From the NCBI GenBank assembly GCA_016201065.1, contig JACQDL010000064.1, forward strand, positions 1-64,000: a stretch of DNA of 64,000 nt, read 5' to 3'. Origin of the DNA: Actinomycetota bacterium (GTDB lineage Bacteria > Actinomycetota > Actinomycetes > Mycobacteriales > JACQDL01). Under the pieces are notes generated by a model that saw only the letters and a list, made by a program, of their open reading frames with translations, ran no database searches and was not told where the DNA came from. The translations under genes and the position numbers were made by a program. This document shows positions 14,784 to 26,258 of this stretch, one piece after another (the first letter of the stretch is position 1; each line of letters opens with the position of its first letter).

Positions 14784-15178
14784 CGCGCGTCCTCGATCTC
14801 GACGACGACGTTGGTGGCCTTCACCCCGGCGACCGCGATCACGCCGGGCTCCAGCCCGAGCTCGTCGGCCGCCTCCCGGGTCATCAGGGACACCACCCGG
14901 AACGGCCCACACTGGAGGTTCACCTGGGCGACGACCCCGTCCCGGCGCACCTCGGTGACGATCCCGCGCAGGTGGTTACGCACCGACTGACGGAACACCC
15001 GCTCGTCGGGGTCACCGGCCCGGGACCGGACGAACTCCGCCAGCGCCCGCCCCTCGATGGCCAGCCGCCCCGACTCCGCCCGGATGGTGGGCAGCTTGCC
15101 GGCGTCCGCCCAGCGCCGCACCGTGTCGTCCGACACGCCGAGCAGCTCGGCCGCGTCGCTGATCCGCAGAAGCACCAC
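14780..15178 (-). CDS. Excisionase/MerR-type HTH regulator with Mop (TOBE) domain
   Basis: The 132-residue protein joins an N-terminal helix-turn-helix of the excisionase/MerR type (ISDAAELLGVSDDTVRRWAD, about residues 6-25, then GKLPTIRAESGR) to a C-terminal Mop domain (RNHLRGIVTEVRRDGVVAQV ... VIAVAGVKATNVVVEI). Mop domains bind molybdate, so it is probably the molybdate-responsive regulator of modABC, a simpler counterpart of ModE. The GTG at 15178 is chosen, with the next GTG three bases on as alternative; no strong ribosome site is seen, so the transcript may be leaderless. It overlaps modA by four bases. Confidence 0.85.
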   Translation of the reverse strand: MVLLRISDAAELLGVSDDTVRRWADAGKLPTIRAESGRLAIEGRALAEFVRSRAGDPDERVFRQSVRNHLRGIVTEVRRDGVVAQVNLQCGPFRVVSLMTREAADELGLEPGVIAVAGVKATNVVVEIEDAR

Positions 15179-15304
15179 AGGACGTGATCCTATGCCGCAT
15201 CCGCGGGCGCCACCAACCGATCGATCCGAATCCACGGAGTCGGACATGGCCGCTGCCACTGGCAACCTACGGCAGGCTGGACAGCCAGCTCCCGCTGACG
15301 GACA

Positions 15305-15898
15305 TTAGGCCGCCCCGGTCGGCTGAGCGGTACCCATGGACCAGAGCCATCTGCGGCAACTCGCCGAAGCCGCCTTCCCACGACTCATGGACCTACCCGA
15401 GACCGTCAGGGGATTCGTCCACGACCCCAGCCTCGCTTCCTGGAAGGAACCTTGGTGGGTTCCATGTCCGGAAGACCCGGGCTCCTCACCCGCGGCCGCA
15501 CTCAGTGTCGTGTCCACATCCACCCAGGTGCCGCCGCGTTGGAACCGTACCGGCGCCGAATACGCCTGAGTCGTCAGGGTGCCATCGGGATTCGCCCACG
15601 TCGTCGACCTGTCGGCCCGGGCCGACAGGACCTCCACCCTCGTCTTCCGCAACCGGGCCGTGGCCACCGCCGACGGCCGGTCCGGCGCCGTCAACGGACC
15701 CGACGCCGCCCTCGCCGAAGCCCGAACCGGCCTACCGGCCGTCGGTGCCGCCATCGCAGGCGCCACAGGCAACAACGAAGCGACCACCGCCAAGACGGTG
15801 ATCGCTGTCGACCGGCCGCGCCAGGACCGAACCACGTTCAATGCGGATCGACTAGGTCTTTTTTGGGCATGGGCGCGCAACAGCGACATCGGACCCAC
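15305..15898 (-). pseudogene. N-terminal remnant of a large secreted (DNRLRE/RHS-type) protein
   Basis: The frame starts with a basic region and a signal peptide (TAITVLAVVASLLPVAP then AMAAPT), followed by RVEVLSARADRSTTWANPDG and VRFQRGGTWVDVDTTL. These are hallmarks of the start of very large secreted actinobacterial proteins with DNRLRE, LamG or RHS repeats, usually over 1,000 residues. Here similarity fades right after VDVDTTL, and the frame ends about 60 residues later in low-quality sequence. No further pieces are visible before dapB or the mod operon, so the bulk was deleted. It may still be transcribed, but a functional product is unlikely. Confidence 0.65.
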
Positions 15899-16141
15899 CT
15901 CCGTGAGGATCGGGCAAACGACGCAACGTAAACCGATCGCTACGCTATGCGCGCGCTCGAACTTTCGGCGTATCGGGTGACAACGTCCGGTATGCCGCTT
16001 ACCTCACGTTCTACCAGGATGTGATGCCCGTCACAGCCAGCGGTGATGGTGGTGCGGCCGGCCCGTCGGGCCCGGCTCGGGTGCTCAGGAACGATGGGTG
16101 ACCCTTGGGCGCGGCCCACGAACGGGAGCTCTGTTGCGGCG
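15899..16141. other. Intergenic stretch without a recognised gene
   Basis: This lies between the secreted-protein remnant and the dapB 3' end. A plus-strand frame, open from 15907 to a TGA at 16099-16101, includes GDNVRYAAYLTFYQDVMPV, which looks protein-like but has no start, no ribosome site and no family I recognise. It may be another gene scrap. Confidence 0.35.
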
Positions 16142-18237
<2,096 letters not shown>

Positions 18238-18239
18238 GG

Positions 18240-20462
18240 TCAGGAGTCACTGGGGCTGTCGGCCCCGGTCTCGGTGGCAGCGGCGGACTCGTCCTTGACC
18301 AGCTGCAGGCTGATCTTGCCGCGCGGGTCGATCTCGACGATCTCGACCTGCAGCTTGTCGCCGACCTTCACGACGTCCTCGGTCTTGGCCACCCGCTTGC
18401 CGTTGCCCAGCTTGCTGATGTGCACCAGACCGTCCTTGCCGGGCACCAGCGAGACAAAGGCACCGAACGGCGCTGTCTTCACCACCGTGCCGAGGTAGCG
18501 CTCACCGACCTGCGGCATGGTGGGGTTGGCGATGGCGTTGATCCGGTCCACCGCGGCCTGGGCGGACGGGCCGTCGGTGGCCCCGACGTAGATGGTGCCG
18601 TCGTCCTCGATGGTGATGTCGGCACCGGTCTCGTCCTGGATGCCGTTGATGATCTGGCCCTTGGGTCCGATCACCGCACCGATCTTGTCCACCGGGATCT
18701 TGATCGTGGTGACCCGGGGCGCGTACGGCGACATCTCGTCCGGCTCGGCGATCGCCTCCAGCATCACGTCCAGGATGTACAGCCGGGCGTCGCGAGCCTG
18801 GGTGAGTGCCGCGGCGAGCACGTCGGAGGGGATGCCGTCGAGCTTGGTGTCCAGCTGCAGTGCGGTGACGAAGCCTCGGGTGCCGGCCACCTTGAAGTCC
18901 ATGTCGCCGTAGGCGTCCTCGGCGCCGAGGATGTCGGTCAGCGCGACGTACTCCCGCCTGCCGTCGACGTCGTCGGAGACCAGCCCCATCGCGATGCCGG
19001 CGACCGGGGCGGCCAGCGGGACGCCGGCGTTCAGCAGGGCCATCGTGGAGGCGCAGACCGAGCCCATCGAGGTGGACCCGTTGGAGCTGAGCGCCTCGGA
19101 GACCTGCCGGATCGCGTAGGGGAAGTCCTCACGGCCGGGCAGCACCGGGATCAGGGCCCGCTCGGCCAGCGCGCCGTGGCCGATCTCGCGCCGCTTGGGC
19201 GACCCGACCCGGCCGGTCTCGCCGGTGGAGTACGGCGGCATGTTGTAGTTGTGCATGTACCGCTTGGTCCGGTCCGGCGCGAGGGTGTCCAGCTTCTGCT
19301 CCAGCGCCAGCATGTTCAGGGTGGTCACGCCGAGGATCTGGGTCTCGCCGCGCTCGAACAGCGCCGAACCGTGCGCCCGCGGGATGACGTCGACCTCGGC
19401 CGCGAGCTGGCGGATGTCGGTCACCCCACGACCGTCGATGCGGACCTTGTCCCGCAGGATCCGCTGGCGGACCAGCTTCTTGGTGAGGGTGCGGAAGGCC
19501 GCCCCCACCTCCTTGTCGCGACCGTCGAAGGCGCCACCGGCGAACACCCGCTCGGCGGCGAGCACCTTGACCCGGTCCAGCTCCTGCTCGCGCTCCTGCT
19601 TCCCGGCGATCGTCAGGGCCTTGGCGAGCTCCGCGGAGACCGCAGCCTGCACCGCCCCGAACACGTCGTCACCGTGGTCGGGGAACGTCGGGAACTGGCC
19701 GGTCGGCTTCGCCGCCAGCGCGGCGACCTCCTGCTGGGCCTCGCACAGGGTCCGGATGAACGGCTTCGCGGCCTCCAGCCCGGCCGCCACGACCTCCTCG
19801 GTCGGCGCCGTCGCCCCGGCCGCGACCAGCGCGACCGTGCCGGCGGTGGCCTCGGCCTCCACCATCATGATCGCGATGTCATCACCGACGATCCGCCCCG
19901 CGACGACCATGTCGAACGTCGCCCCGGCCAGTGCCTCGTGGGTCGGGAAGGCGACCCACTGGTCCTCGATCAGGGCCACCCGGACCCCACCGATCGGACC
20001 GGAGAACGGCAGGCCGGCGAGCTGGGTCGACATCGACGCGGCGTTGATCGCGAGCACGTCGTAGAAGTCCTGCGGGTGCAGCGACACGACCGTGCACACC
20101 ACCTGCACCTCGTTGCGCAGGCCCTTGACGAAGCTCGGCCGCAGCGGCCGGTCGATGAGCCGGCAGGTGAGGATGGCCTCCTCGCTGGGCCTCCCCTCAC
20201 GCCGGAAGAACGAACCAGGGATCCGGCCGACCGCGTACATCTTCTCTTCGATATCGACCGTCAGCGGGAAGAAGTCGAACTGCTCCTTCGGCGCCTTCGA
20301 CGCGGTGGTGGACGAGAGCACCATCGTCTCGTCGTCGAGATAGGCCACGGCGGAGCCGGCGGCCTGCCGGGCGAGCCGGCCGGTCTCGAAACGGATCGTA
20401 CGGGTGCCAAAGCGGCCGTTGTCGATTGTCGCCACGGCCTCGTGGACGGTCTGATCCGACAC
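18240..20462 (-). CDS. pnp: Polyribonucleotide nucleotidyltransferase (PNPase)
   Basis: The 740-residue enzyme degrades RNA 3'-5' with phosphate and can also add nucleotides. It has two RNase PH domains (for example [20 protein letters not shown], and [20 protein letters not shown] in the second), then KH ([19 protein letters not shown]) and S1 ([20 protein letters not shown]) RNA-binding domains, ending in an acidic tail. In actinobacteria it also makes heteropolymeric RNA tails. The GTG start follows GGAAAGG. It is downstream of rpsO with a strong hairpin between, the classic rpsO-pnp arrangement. Confidence 0.98.
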   Translation of the reverse strand: MSDQTVHEAVATIDNGRFGTRTIRFETGRLARQAAGSAVAYLDDETMVLSSTTASKAPKEQFDFFPLTVDIEEKMYAVGRIPGSFFRREGRPSEEAILTCRLIDRPLRPSFVKGLRNEVQVVCTVVSLHPQDFYDVLAINAASMSTQLAGLPFSGPIGGVRVALIEDQWVAFPTHEALAGATFDMVVAGRIVGDDIAIMMVEAEATAGTVALVAAGATAPTEEVVAAGLEAAKPFIRTLCEAQQEVAALAAKPTGQFPTFPDHGDDVFGAVQAAVSAELAKALTIAGKQEREQELDRVKVLAAERVFAGGAFDGRDKEVGAAFRTLTKKLVRQRILRDKVRIDGRGVTDIRQLAAEVDVIPRAHGSALFERGETQILGVTTLNMLALEQKLDTLAPDRTKRYMHNYNMPPYSTGETGRVGSPKRREIGHGALAERALIPVLPGREDFPYAIRQVSEALSSNGSTSMGSVCASTMALLNAGVPLAAPVAGIAMGLVSDDVDGRREYVALTDILGAEDAYGDMDFKVAGTRGFVTALQLDTKLDGIPSDVLAAALTQARDARLYILDVMLEAIAEPDEMSPYAPRVTTIKIPVDKIGAVIGPKGQIINGIQDETGADITIEDDGTIYVGATDGPSAQAAVDRINAIANPTMPQVGERYLGTVVKTAPFGAFVSLVPGKDGLVHISKLGNGKRVAKTEDVVKVGDKLQVEIVEIDPRGKISLQLVKDESAAATETGADSPSDS

Positions 20463-20669
20463 GGATGGGTTCCTTTCCTCGTCGCCTCACCCGTGCTCGG
20501 CGGACCGCGAGGTCGTGCCCGTGCCGGTCTTCGATCGAAGCGCTCGCGGCACCGAGGTGCGACGGCCGCGAAGGCCACTACCGAGGACCGGCTGGCGGAC
20601 GAACCGCGGTGCCGGCCAAGCGGTCCGGCTCGGCGAATGTGTGCCGCGCGGTCCGCGCGGGTTGTCGGT

Positions 20670-20698
20670 GGCCGTGCGGCAGAACGCGCCGCACGGCC
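20670..20698 (-). terminator. rpsO-pnp intergenic hairpin
   Basis: Arms 20670-20680 and 20688-20698 pair perfectly over 11 bases around a 7-base loop, ending only six bases after the rpsO stop. A second GC-rich palindrome (near 20644-20660) follows downstream. The pair could be a partial terminator of rpsO or an RNase III/processing site that lets PNPase control its own message, as known in other bacteria. Confidence 0.75.
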
Positions 20699-20704
20699 GT
20701 CACG

Positions 20705-20974
20705 TCACCGGCGCAGGCCGAGCCGCTCGATGAGCGACCGGTAGCGGCCGATGTCCTTCTTGGCCAGGTACTGCAACAGCCGCCGGCGGCGGCCGACAAG
20801 AAGCAGCAGTCCGCGGCGGCTGTGGTGATCGTGCTTGTGCACCTTCAGGTGCTCGGTGAGGTCGCTGATCCGCTTGGTCAGCATGGCGACCTGAACCTCG
20901 GGCGACCCGGTGTCGCTCTCCACGGTCGCGTACTCGTTCATGATCTTGGTCTTGGTTTCGCTCGCGAGCGCCAC
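20705..20974 (-). CDS. rpsO: 30S ribosomal protein S15
   Basis: The 89-residue protein shows the family signature: [40 protein letters not shown] then [13 protein letters not shown]. It binds the central domain of 16S rRNA early in small-subunit assembly. The GTG start has AAGGAG close upstream. Leader hairpins at 21036-21118 might be involved in autoregulation, which is common for S15. Confidence 0.98.
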   Translation of the reverse strand: MALASETKTKIMNEYATVESDTGSPEVQVAMLTKRISDLTEHLKVHKHDHHSRRGLLLLVGRRRRLLQYLAKKDIGRYRSLIERLGLRR

Positions 20975-21035
20975 GGATCTCCTTGTCGCCTGTTCGTGTG
21001 GCCCCCGGTCGATGTCACGGAGGCAGCCTGCACAC

Positions 21036-21054
21036 CGCCGGCCTCATGCCGGCG
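21036..21054 (-). promoter_or_regulatory. Hairpin in the rpsO leader
   Basis: CGCCGGC and GCCGGCG (21036-21042, 21048-21054) form a 7-base stem with a 5-base loop about 60-80 bases before the rpsO start. It may be part of an S15-binding leader; no U-tract follows. Confidence 0.4.
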
Positions 21055-21101
21055 TTCACGCACGATAACAGCCGGTCGTCAGTCGGCGCCAACCGGCCAC
21101 T

Positions 21102-21118
21102 CCCGGTCCCGGACCGGG
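21102..21118 (-). terminator. Hairpin between ribF and rpsO
   Basis: Arms 21102-21108 and 21112-21118 pair over 7 G-C-rich bases with a 3-base loop, 45 bases past the ribF stop. It is the best candidate for the ribF terminator, though weak without a U-tract. Confidence 0.45.
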
Positions 21119-21162
21119 TCGCGCCGGGTCCCGTCGACCGGCGGGTCACGGGTTCAGCCGGG

Positions 21163-22089
21163 TCACGGGATCATCGTGCGGGTCTGGTCGACATCGACCT
21201 TGATCTGGGCGATGAGGTCGTCGATCCGGTCGTACCGTTGCATCCCGCGCAGCCGGGCGTGGAAGTCGAGGCCGACCTTCTCGCCGTACAGGTCGCCGTC
21301 GAAGTCGAGCACGAACGCCTCGACGCGCCGCTCCCGCCCCTCGAACGTCGGGTTGCTGCCGACCGAGATCGCGGCCGGGCGCGCCGCGTCCCGCCACAGC
21401 AGCCGGCCTGCGTACACTCCGTCGGCCGGGACCGCGGCGTACCGGTCGACCCGCAGGTTCGCCGTCGGGAACCCCAGCTGGGAGCCGCCGCGCATGTCGC
21501 CGCGGACCACGAGCCCCTCGATCCGGTGCTCCCGGCCCAGCGCGTGCGCGGCCGCTGCGACATCCCCGGCATCGACGCAGGACCGGACGTAGGTGGAGGA
21601 GATCGTCACACCGTCGTCGGTGAGCAACGGCACGCCCTCGGTGACGAACCCGAAGGTGTCGCCGAGGCTCCGCAGCGCGGCGACGTCGCCCGCCGCCCGG
21701 TGTCCGAAACGGAAGTTGTCCCCCACCACCACGGCCGCCGCGTGGAGGTGCTCGACCAGCACCTCGTGCACGAACTCGGCCGGACCCAGCCGGCTGAACT
21801 CCAGGGTGAACGGCAGGACGCAGGCCACGTCGGCGCCGAGCGCCTCCAGCAGCGCAGCCTTGCGCCGGGTGGAGGTCAGCACGGGCGGGTGCGAGCCGGG
21901 CCGCACCACCTCTGAGGGATGCGGGTCGAAGGTGAGCACCACGCTCGGCATGCCGGTCTCCCGGGCCCGGTCCACCGCCCGGCCGACGATCTGCTGATGC
22001 CCTCGGTGCACGCCGTCGAAGACCCCGATGGTGACGACGCATCGTCCCCACCCGGACGGAGTGCTGTCCAGACCGCGCCACCGCTGCAC
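21163..22089 (-). CDS. ribF: Bifunctional riboflavin kinase / FAD synthetase
   Basis: The 308-residue enzyme makes FMN and FAD. The N-terminal nucleotidyltransferase domain has GVFDGVHRGHQQ and TFDPHPSEVV plus ISSTYVRSCV; the C-terminal flavokinase domain has GSQLGFPTANL and GVYAGRLLW. Length is normal. It is the gene before rpsO and follows truB after 82 bases, as in many actinobacteria. Flavins made here serve redox enzymes in general. The GTG at 22089 is the only start giving a complete N-terminus. Confidence 0.97.
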   Translation of the reverse strand: MQRWRGLDSTPSGWGRCVVTIGVFDGVHRGHQQIVGRAVDRARETGMPSVVLTFDPHPSEVVRPGSHPPVLTSTRRKAALLEALGADVACVLPFTLEFSRLGPAEFVHEVLVEHLHAAAVVVGDNFRFGHRAAGDVAALRSLGDTFGFVTEGVPLLTDDGVTISSTYVRSCVDAGDVAAAAHALGREHRIEGLVVRGDMRGGSQLGFPTANLRVDRYAAVPADGVYAGRLLWRDAARPAAISVGSNPTFEGRERRVEAFVLDFDGDLYGEKVGLDFHARLRGMQRYDRIDDLIAQIKVDVDQTRTMIP

Positions 22090-22171
22090 AGGTACCCACC
22101 CTTCCCGCCGGTTTCGGTACAGCCTGCCATGCCGTGCCCGGCGGGCGTGAGGGACCGCCCCGGCGCGGGAC

Positions 22172-23053
22172 TCAGGTCGCGGGCCGGAGCACGACGACCG
22201 GTCGCGTCACGCCGTCACGCTCCGCGACAAGGGCGACGACGCCGCCGTCCGGACCGAACACGCCATAGGTGCCCGCGGTCCCCACCGCGGGCAACCGGCC
22301 ACCATGTGCCAGCACACGGGCCTCGTCGGGACCGACATCCCGCCGCGGAAGGGTCCGCTCGACGGCGGCGTCCAGCCCGATGGTGACCGGATCGTCGAGA
22401 GTGGCGAGCTCCTCCAGGGTCCGGCAGTCGGCCAGCCCGAACTGACCGACCCGGGTACGCCGCAGCGAGGTCAGGTGCCCGCCGACGCCGAGGGCGGCAC
22501 CCAGGTCACGGGCGATCGCCCGGACGTAGGTGCCGGCCGAGCACTCCACCGACAGGGTCAGATCCAACAGCCCGGAGGTCACCTGGTGCACCCCGCACAG
22601 GTCGAGCCGGGACACCCGCACCCGGCGGGGGGGCAGGACCACGTCCTCGCCGGCCCGGACCCTGGCGTAGGCCCGCCGACCCGCGATCTTGACGGCGGAG
22701 ACGGCCGCCGGCACCTGGTCGATCTCGCCCGTCAGCGCGGCCAACGCGACCCGGATCTCCGCCTCGGTGAGGTCGGCGGCCGGCGCACCGCCGATCAGCT
22801 CACCCTCGGCGTCATCGGTGACCGTCGACTGGCCGAGCCGGACCGTCGCCTCGTACGCCTTCTCGTGCGACGTGAGGTAGCCGAGCAGCTTGGTGGCCCG
22901 CTCGACGCCGACCACCAGCACCCCGGTGGCCATCGGGTCCAGCGTGCCGGCGTGCCCGACCCGCCGGGTCCTGGCCAGCCGGCGGACCCGCGCGACGACA
23001 TCGTGCGAGGTGCAGCCGGCCGGCTTGTCGACGAGCACCAGCCCGCTGGTCAC
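22172..23053 (-). CDS. truB: tRNA pseudouridine-55 synthase
   Basis: The 293-residue enzyme converts U55 of tRNAs to pseudouridine. The catalytic Asp lies in GHAGTLDPMATGVLVV, and the KLLGYLTSHEKAYEATVRLG and VECSAGTYVRAIARDLG motifs follow. A small C-terminal PUA-like region is present. The GTG start overlaps the stop of the MATE gene (GTGA). Confidence 0.97.
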   Translation of the reverse strand: MTSGLVLVDKPAGCTSHDVVARVRRLARTRRVGHAGTLDPMATGVLVVGVERATKLLGYLTSHEKAYEATVRLGQSTVTDDAEGELIGGAPAADLTEAEIRVALAALTGEIDQVPAAVSAVKIAGRRAYARVRAGEDVVLPPRRVRVSRLDLCGVHQVTSGLLDLTLSVECSAGTYVRAIARDLGAALGVGGHLTSLRRTRVGQFGLADCRTLEELATLDDPVTIGLDAAVERTLPRRDVGPDEARVLAHGGRLPAVGTAGTYGVFGPDGGVVALVAERDGVTRPVVVLRPAT

Positions 23054-24354
23054 CGCTGCTCCCCGACCACGGCCCAGGACCCGGCCCGGGTCCGCCAGGT
23101 GGTCCCGAGGAACCTGATCACGATGAAGAGGGTAAGCCCGCCCCAGACCCCGCCCAGACCGAGCCCGGCGGCGTAGGCGAGCAGGGTCGCCGGGATGAAC
23201 CCGAGCACCCCGGCACCGACGGTGAGGGTGCGCAGGAACGCCGCGTCCCCGGCGCCGATGAGCACACCGTCGAGGGCGAAGACCACGCCGGCCAGCGGCT
23301 GCATCGCGGCGAACCACGGCCAGGCCAGCCCGACCTGGGCGAGCACCCCCGGGTCGGTGGTGAACAACCCGGGCACGACGGAGCCGCCGGCCAGCAGGAC
23401 CGCCCCGAACACCGTCCCCGCCAGCGCGCCATACCCGGCAACCCGCCAGGCGACCCGGCTCGCCGTCCGGGCGTCACCGCCACCCAGCGCGCCACCGACC
23501 AGGGCCTGCGCCGCGATCGCGAAGGAGTCCAGCACCAGCGCCAGGAACATCCACAGTTGCAGGGCGATCTGGTGCGCGGCCACCTGGGCGGTGCCCATCC
23601 GGGCGGCAACCCCGGCCGCGACGAGGAAGCACGCCTGCAACCCCAGCGAGCGGACCACGAGGTCGCGGCCGAGCGTGAGCTGGCGACGGATCACCACCAG
23701 GTCGAGCCGGGTGGTCACCCGCTCGGCCCGCAGCGCCCGGACGAACATCGCCGCCCCGAGCGCCTGGGCGACGACGTTGGCCACCGCGGAGCCGGTCAGC
23801 CCGAGCTGCGCGCCGTAGACCAACACCGGGTTGAGCACCGCCGACACCACGTTGGCACCGATCACGAACCGCAGCGGCCGGCGGGTGTCCTGGACGCCCC
23901 GCATCCAGCCGTTACCGGCCACGGCGAGCAGGATGAACGGCGCGCCGAGCACGGCGATCCGCAACCACTGCTCGGCGCCGGCCTGCACCGGCCCGGCGGC
24001 ACCGGCCAGCAACCGGGTCACCGGCCCAGCGAAGGCCTCGCCGAGCATGACGACCAGCACGCCGATGCCGGCCGCCAGCCATGACGCCTGGACCCCTTCG
24101 GCGACGGCATCCGCCCGCCGGCCGGCGCCGTACCAGCGGGCCGCCCGGCTGGTCGTGCCGTAGGCGAGGAAGTTGAGCTGGGCCGTGACCTGGGACAGCA
24201 GCACGCCGCCGATGCCGAGCGCGGCCAGCGGCACGGCACCGAGGTGCCCGACCACGGCCGTGTCGACCAGCACGTACAGCGGCTCCGCGGCCAGCACCCC
24301 CAGCGCCGAGCCGGCGAGCGCGAACACCCCGCGGTGCCGGACCTCCCCGGTCAC
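23050..24354 (-). CDS. MATE family efflux transporter (DinF-like)
   Basis: The 434-residue protein has about twelve hydrophobic spans with the MATE internal duplication: LAAEPLYVLVDTAVVGHLGA and PLAALGIGG in the first half, LVAAGVAARMGTAQVAAHQI in the second. MATE pumps exchange Na+ or H+ for organic cations. DinF-type members sit between rbfA/DHH and truB in many actinobacteria, so it belongs to the core block. It overlaps both neighbours by four bases. Substrate unknown. Confidence 0.93.
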   Translation of the reverse strand: MTGEVRHRGVFALAGSALGVLAAEPLYVLVDTAVVGHLGAVPLAALGIGGVLLSQVTAQLNFLAYGTTSRAARWYGAGRRADAVAEGVQASWLAAGIGVLVVMLGEAFAGPVTRLLAGAAGPVQAGAEQWLRIAVLGAPFILLAVAGNGWMRGVQDTRRPLRFVIGANVVSAVLNPVLVYGAQLGLTGSAVANVVAQALGAAMFVRALRAERVTTRLDLVVIRRQLTLGRDLVVRSLGLQACFLVAAGVAARMGTAQVAAHQIALQLWMFLALVLDSFAIAAQALVGGALGGGDARTASRVAWRVAGYGALAGTVFGAVLLAGGSVVPGLFTTDPGVLAQVGLAWPWFAAMQPLAGVVFALDGVLIGAGDAAFLRTLTVGAGVLGFIPATLLAYAAGLGLGGVWGGLTLFIVIRFLGTTWRTRAGSWAVVGEQR

Positions 24355-25391
24355 GGCGTGATGCGTGGCGCCGCCGTCAGCACGGCCCGGACCCGCTCGA
24401 TCGCCACCGTCCGGTCCCCCTCGACCGTGAAGCCGGCCGCCAACCGGTGCCCGCCGCCGCCCGCTGCCAGGCAGGCCGCCCCCACGTCGACCCGGCCACG
24501 GGAGCGGAGCGAGACGTGGCACACCGGTCCGTAACACTTCAGCACCGCGGCCACGTCGGCCTCCCGAGCGGTGCGGAGCACGTCGATGAGGCTCTCCGCC
24601 TGGTCGGCGGCGAGGTCGAGGTCGGCCAGGTCGGCGGCGCTGACCCAGCTCCAGACCAGGCCGAGGCCACCGGCCTCGGCCGGCTCGAGGCGGGCCCTGC
24701 CGAGCACCTCGGCGAGCAGCCGGTGCCACCCGAACGGGTGGCTGTCGAACAGCTCCCGGCAGACGACGGCGGACCGTACCCCGACGGCCAGCAACCGGCT
24801 GGCGAGCGCGTGCGCGGCCGGCGTCGTCCCAGCGTGCCGGAACGAGCCGGAGTCGGCGGCCAGCGCCGCGTACAGGCAGGTCGCGATGGGGACGTCGAGA
24901 TCGACGCCGAGCCGGCGGATGAGCTCCTCGACCACCACCGCGGTGGCGACCGCCTGCCGGTCGATGAGGTGAATGGTGCCGAACCCGGTGTTCGTCGCGT
25001 GGTGGTCGGCGACCACGACGACGCCGGCGGTGGCGACCCGGCCGGCCAGCTCGCCCAGACGCGCGGCACTGCCGGCGTCGAAGGTCACCAGCAGGCCGGG
25101 CGCGGCCGGCACCTGGGACGGCGGCACCAGCAACTCGAGGCCCGGCAGGAAGCGCAGCGACTCCGGCACGACGAACGGCTCGGGAAAGGACGCCAGCACC
25201 CGCGATCCCCGCTGCCGCAGCGCCAGCCCGAAAGCCAGCATGCTGCCCAGCGCGTCGCCGTCGGGGTTCAGGTGGCAAACGAGCACGACCTCGTCGTGGG
25301 ACCGCACGGCCGCCTCCGCCGCGGCCCAGTCCAGCTCCGGGCCGAGCAGACCGCTGGGGGCACCCGCGGCCGCCCCACCGGCGACCGTCAC
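24351..25391 (-). CDS. DHH-DHHA1 phosphoesterase (NrnA-like)
   Basis: The 346-residue protein has the DHH catalytic motifs: [12 protein letters not shown] near residue 40, [17 protein letters not shown] and the [12 protein letters not shown] block, then a DHHA1 domain ending in [11 protein letters not shown]. This is the bifunctional NrnA layout, which degrades nanoRNAs of 2-5 nucleotides and removes 3'-phosphate from pAp; in mycobacteria relatives also hydrolyse c-di-AMP, of interest because a c-di-AMP riboswitch lies at 6.2 kb. It starts with GTG overlapping the rbfA stop and follows rbfA as in most actinobacteria. Confidence 0.93.
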   Translation of the reverse strand: MTVAGGAAAGAPSGLLGPELDWAAAEAAVRSHDEVVLVCHLNPDGDALGSMLAFGLALRQRGSRVLASFPEPFVVPESLRFLPGLELLVPPSQVPAAPGLLVTFDAGSAARLGELAGRVATAGVVVVADHHATNTGFGTIHLIDRQAVATAVVVEELIRRLGVDLDVPIATCLYAALAADSGSFRHAGTTPAAHALASRLLAVGVRSAVVCRELFDSHPFGWHRLLAEVLGRARLEPAEAGGLGLVWSWVSAADLADLDLAADQAESLIDVLRTAREADVAAVLKCYGPVCHVSLRSRGRVDVGAACLAAGGGGHRLAAGFTVEGDRTVAIERVRAVLTAAPRITP

Positions 25392-25879
25392 CGGCGACGG
25401 TCCTCGGCAGCCGGCGGCCGCGCTGGCACGCCAACCTCGGCCTGCTCCGCCTCGGCCCGCTCCGCCTCGACCCGGTACGGATCGGGGTCACCGGCGTAGT
25501 GCGCCCCCTCCCGGACCCGGGCCAGGTCGGCGTCGGCCGCCCGGGCCTCCTCGATCAGCTCCGCGATGTGCGCGACGTTCTCCTGCACCCGGTCGGCCAC
25601 GAAGGCCAACGTGGGCGTGTACCGCACACCGGTCTGCCGGCCGACCTCTGAACGGAGCACTCCGCGGGCGCTCTCCAGCGCGGCTGCCGACTCCGCGTGT
25701 GCGGCATCGTCGCCGTAGACGGTGTAGAAGATCGTCGCCTCGCGCAGGTCGGGGGTGACCCGGGAGTCGATGATGGTCACCATGCCCAGCCGCGGATCCT
25801 TGACCCGCTGCTCCAGGGTGGTCGCCACGATCTCTCGTATCCGGACCGCCAGCCGGCGTGCCCGTGCGAGGTCGGTCAT
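25388..25879 (-). CDS. rbfA: Ribosome-binding factor A
   Basis: The 163-residue protein contains the RbfA KH-like fold: [40 protein letters not shown] then ATIFYTVYG. It helps 30S maturation near helix 1 of 16S rRNA. After residue 125 a charged Ala/Glu/Arg tail extends beyond the usual core. The ATG at 25879 has GGGAG about ten bases upstream; an ATG at 25897 is the alternative. Confidence 0.95.
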   Translation of the reverse strand: MTDLARARRLAVRIREIVATTLEQRVKDPRLGMVTIIDSRVTPDLREATIFYTVYGDDAAHAESAAALESARGVLRSEVGRQTGVRYTPTLAFVADRVQENVAHIAELIEEARAADADLARVREGAHYAGDPDPYRVEAERAEAEQAEVGVPARPPAAEDRRR

Positions 25880-25902
25880 CGCTGTCGTCACTCCCATCAC
25901 GT

Positions 25903-25931
25903 CGCCGCGGGGCACATCATGCCCCGCGGCG
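25903..25931 (-). terminator. Perfect 11-bp hairpin between ylxP and rbfA
   Basis: Arms 25903-25913 and 25921-25931 pair perfectly around a 7-base loop, just past the ylxP stop (25934) and 24 bases before the rbfA start. It is either an attenuator separating infB-ylxP from rbfA or an mRNA processing site. Confidence 0.65.
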
Positions 25932-25933
25932 GA

Positions 25934-26230
25934 TCACTCGTCGTCGCCGGCCCGCAGCCAGCGCCGGGCTGAGAGCAGCGTGAACTCCGGCCGGCCGGCG
26001 ACCAGCCGCTCACACCGATCAAGGACCTCGGTGATGTGGGCGGCATCGCCGGCCACCACCGCGACCGCAACCTCGGCGCGCCGATGCAGGTCGGCGGCGC
26101 CGACCTCGGCGACGGACACCGCGAAGTCGCGGCGGAGGTCGGCCAGCAACGGCTTGACCAGCCCCCGCTTCTCCTTCAGCGAGTGCACGTCGCCGAGGAG
26201 CAGGTCAACGACCAGCGTCCCGGTGAACAC
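25934..26230 (-). CDS. ylxP: YlxP-like DUF503 protein
   Basis: The 98-residue protein begins VFTGTLVVDLLLGDVHSLKE and KRGLVKPLLADLRRDFAVSV, the DUF503 core. It sits between infB and rbfA exactly as ylxP does in Bacillus, suggesting a role in translation or ribosome maturation, but no activity is established. The GTG at 26230 has AGAGG about eight bases upstream; a GTG two codons earlier is possible. Confidence 0.9.
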   Translation of the reverse strand: MFTGTLVVDLLLGDVHSLKEKRGLVKPLLADLRRDFAVSVAEVGAADLHRRAEVAVAVVAGDAAHITEVLDRCERLVAGRPEFTLLSARRWLRAGDDE

Positions 26231-26258
26231 GCTCACCTCTCGCGGGAGGCCGCGGGCG

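Noticed and set aside
12089-15178. Sulfate rather than molybdate transporter
   Set aside because: The permease and ATPase families overlap, but the Mop-domain regulator and ModA-type binding motifs favour molybdate.
15907-16101. Plus-strand open frame with GDNVRYAAYLTFYQDVMPV
   Set aside because: Looks protein-like but has no start codon, ribosome site or recognised family; kept only as a possible scrap.
1-16141. Natural-product biosynthetic cluster at the left side
   Set aside because: No polyketide, peptide-synthetase or terpene enzymes; the single radical SAM gene is truncated and the rest is regulators, cell-wall and transport genes.
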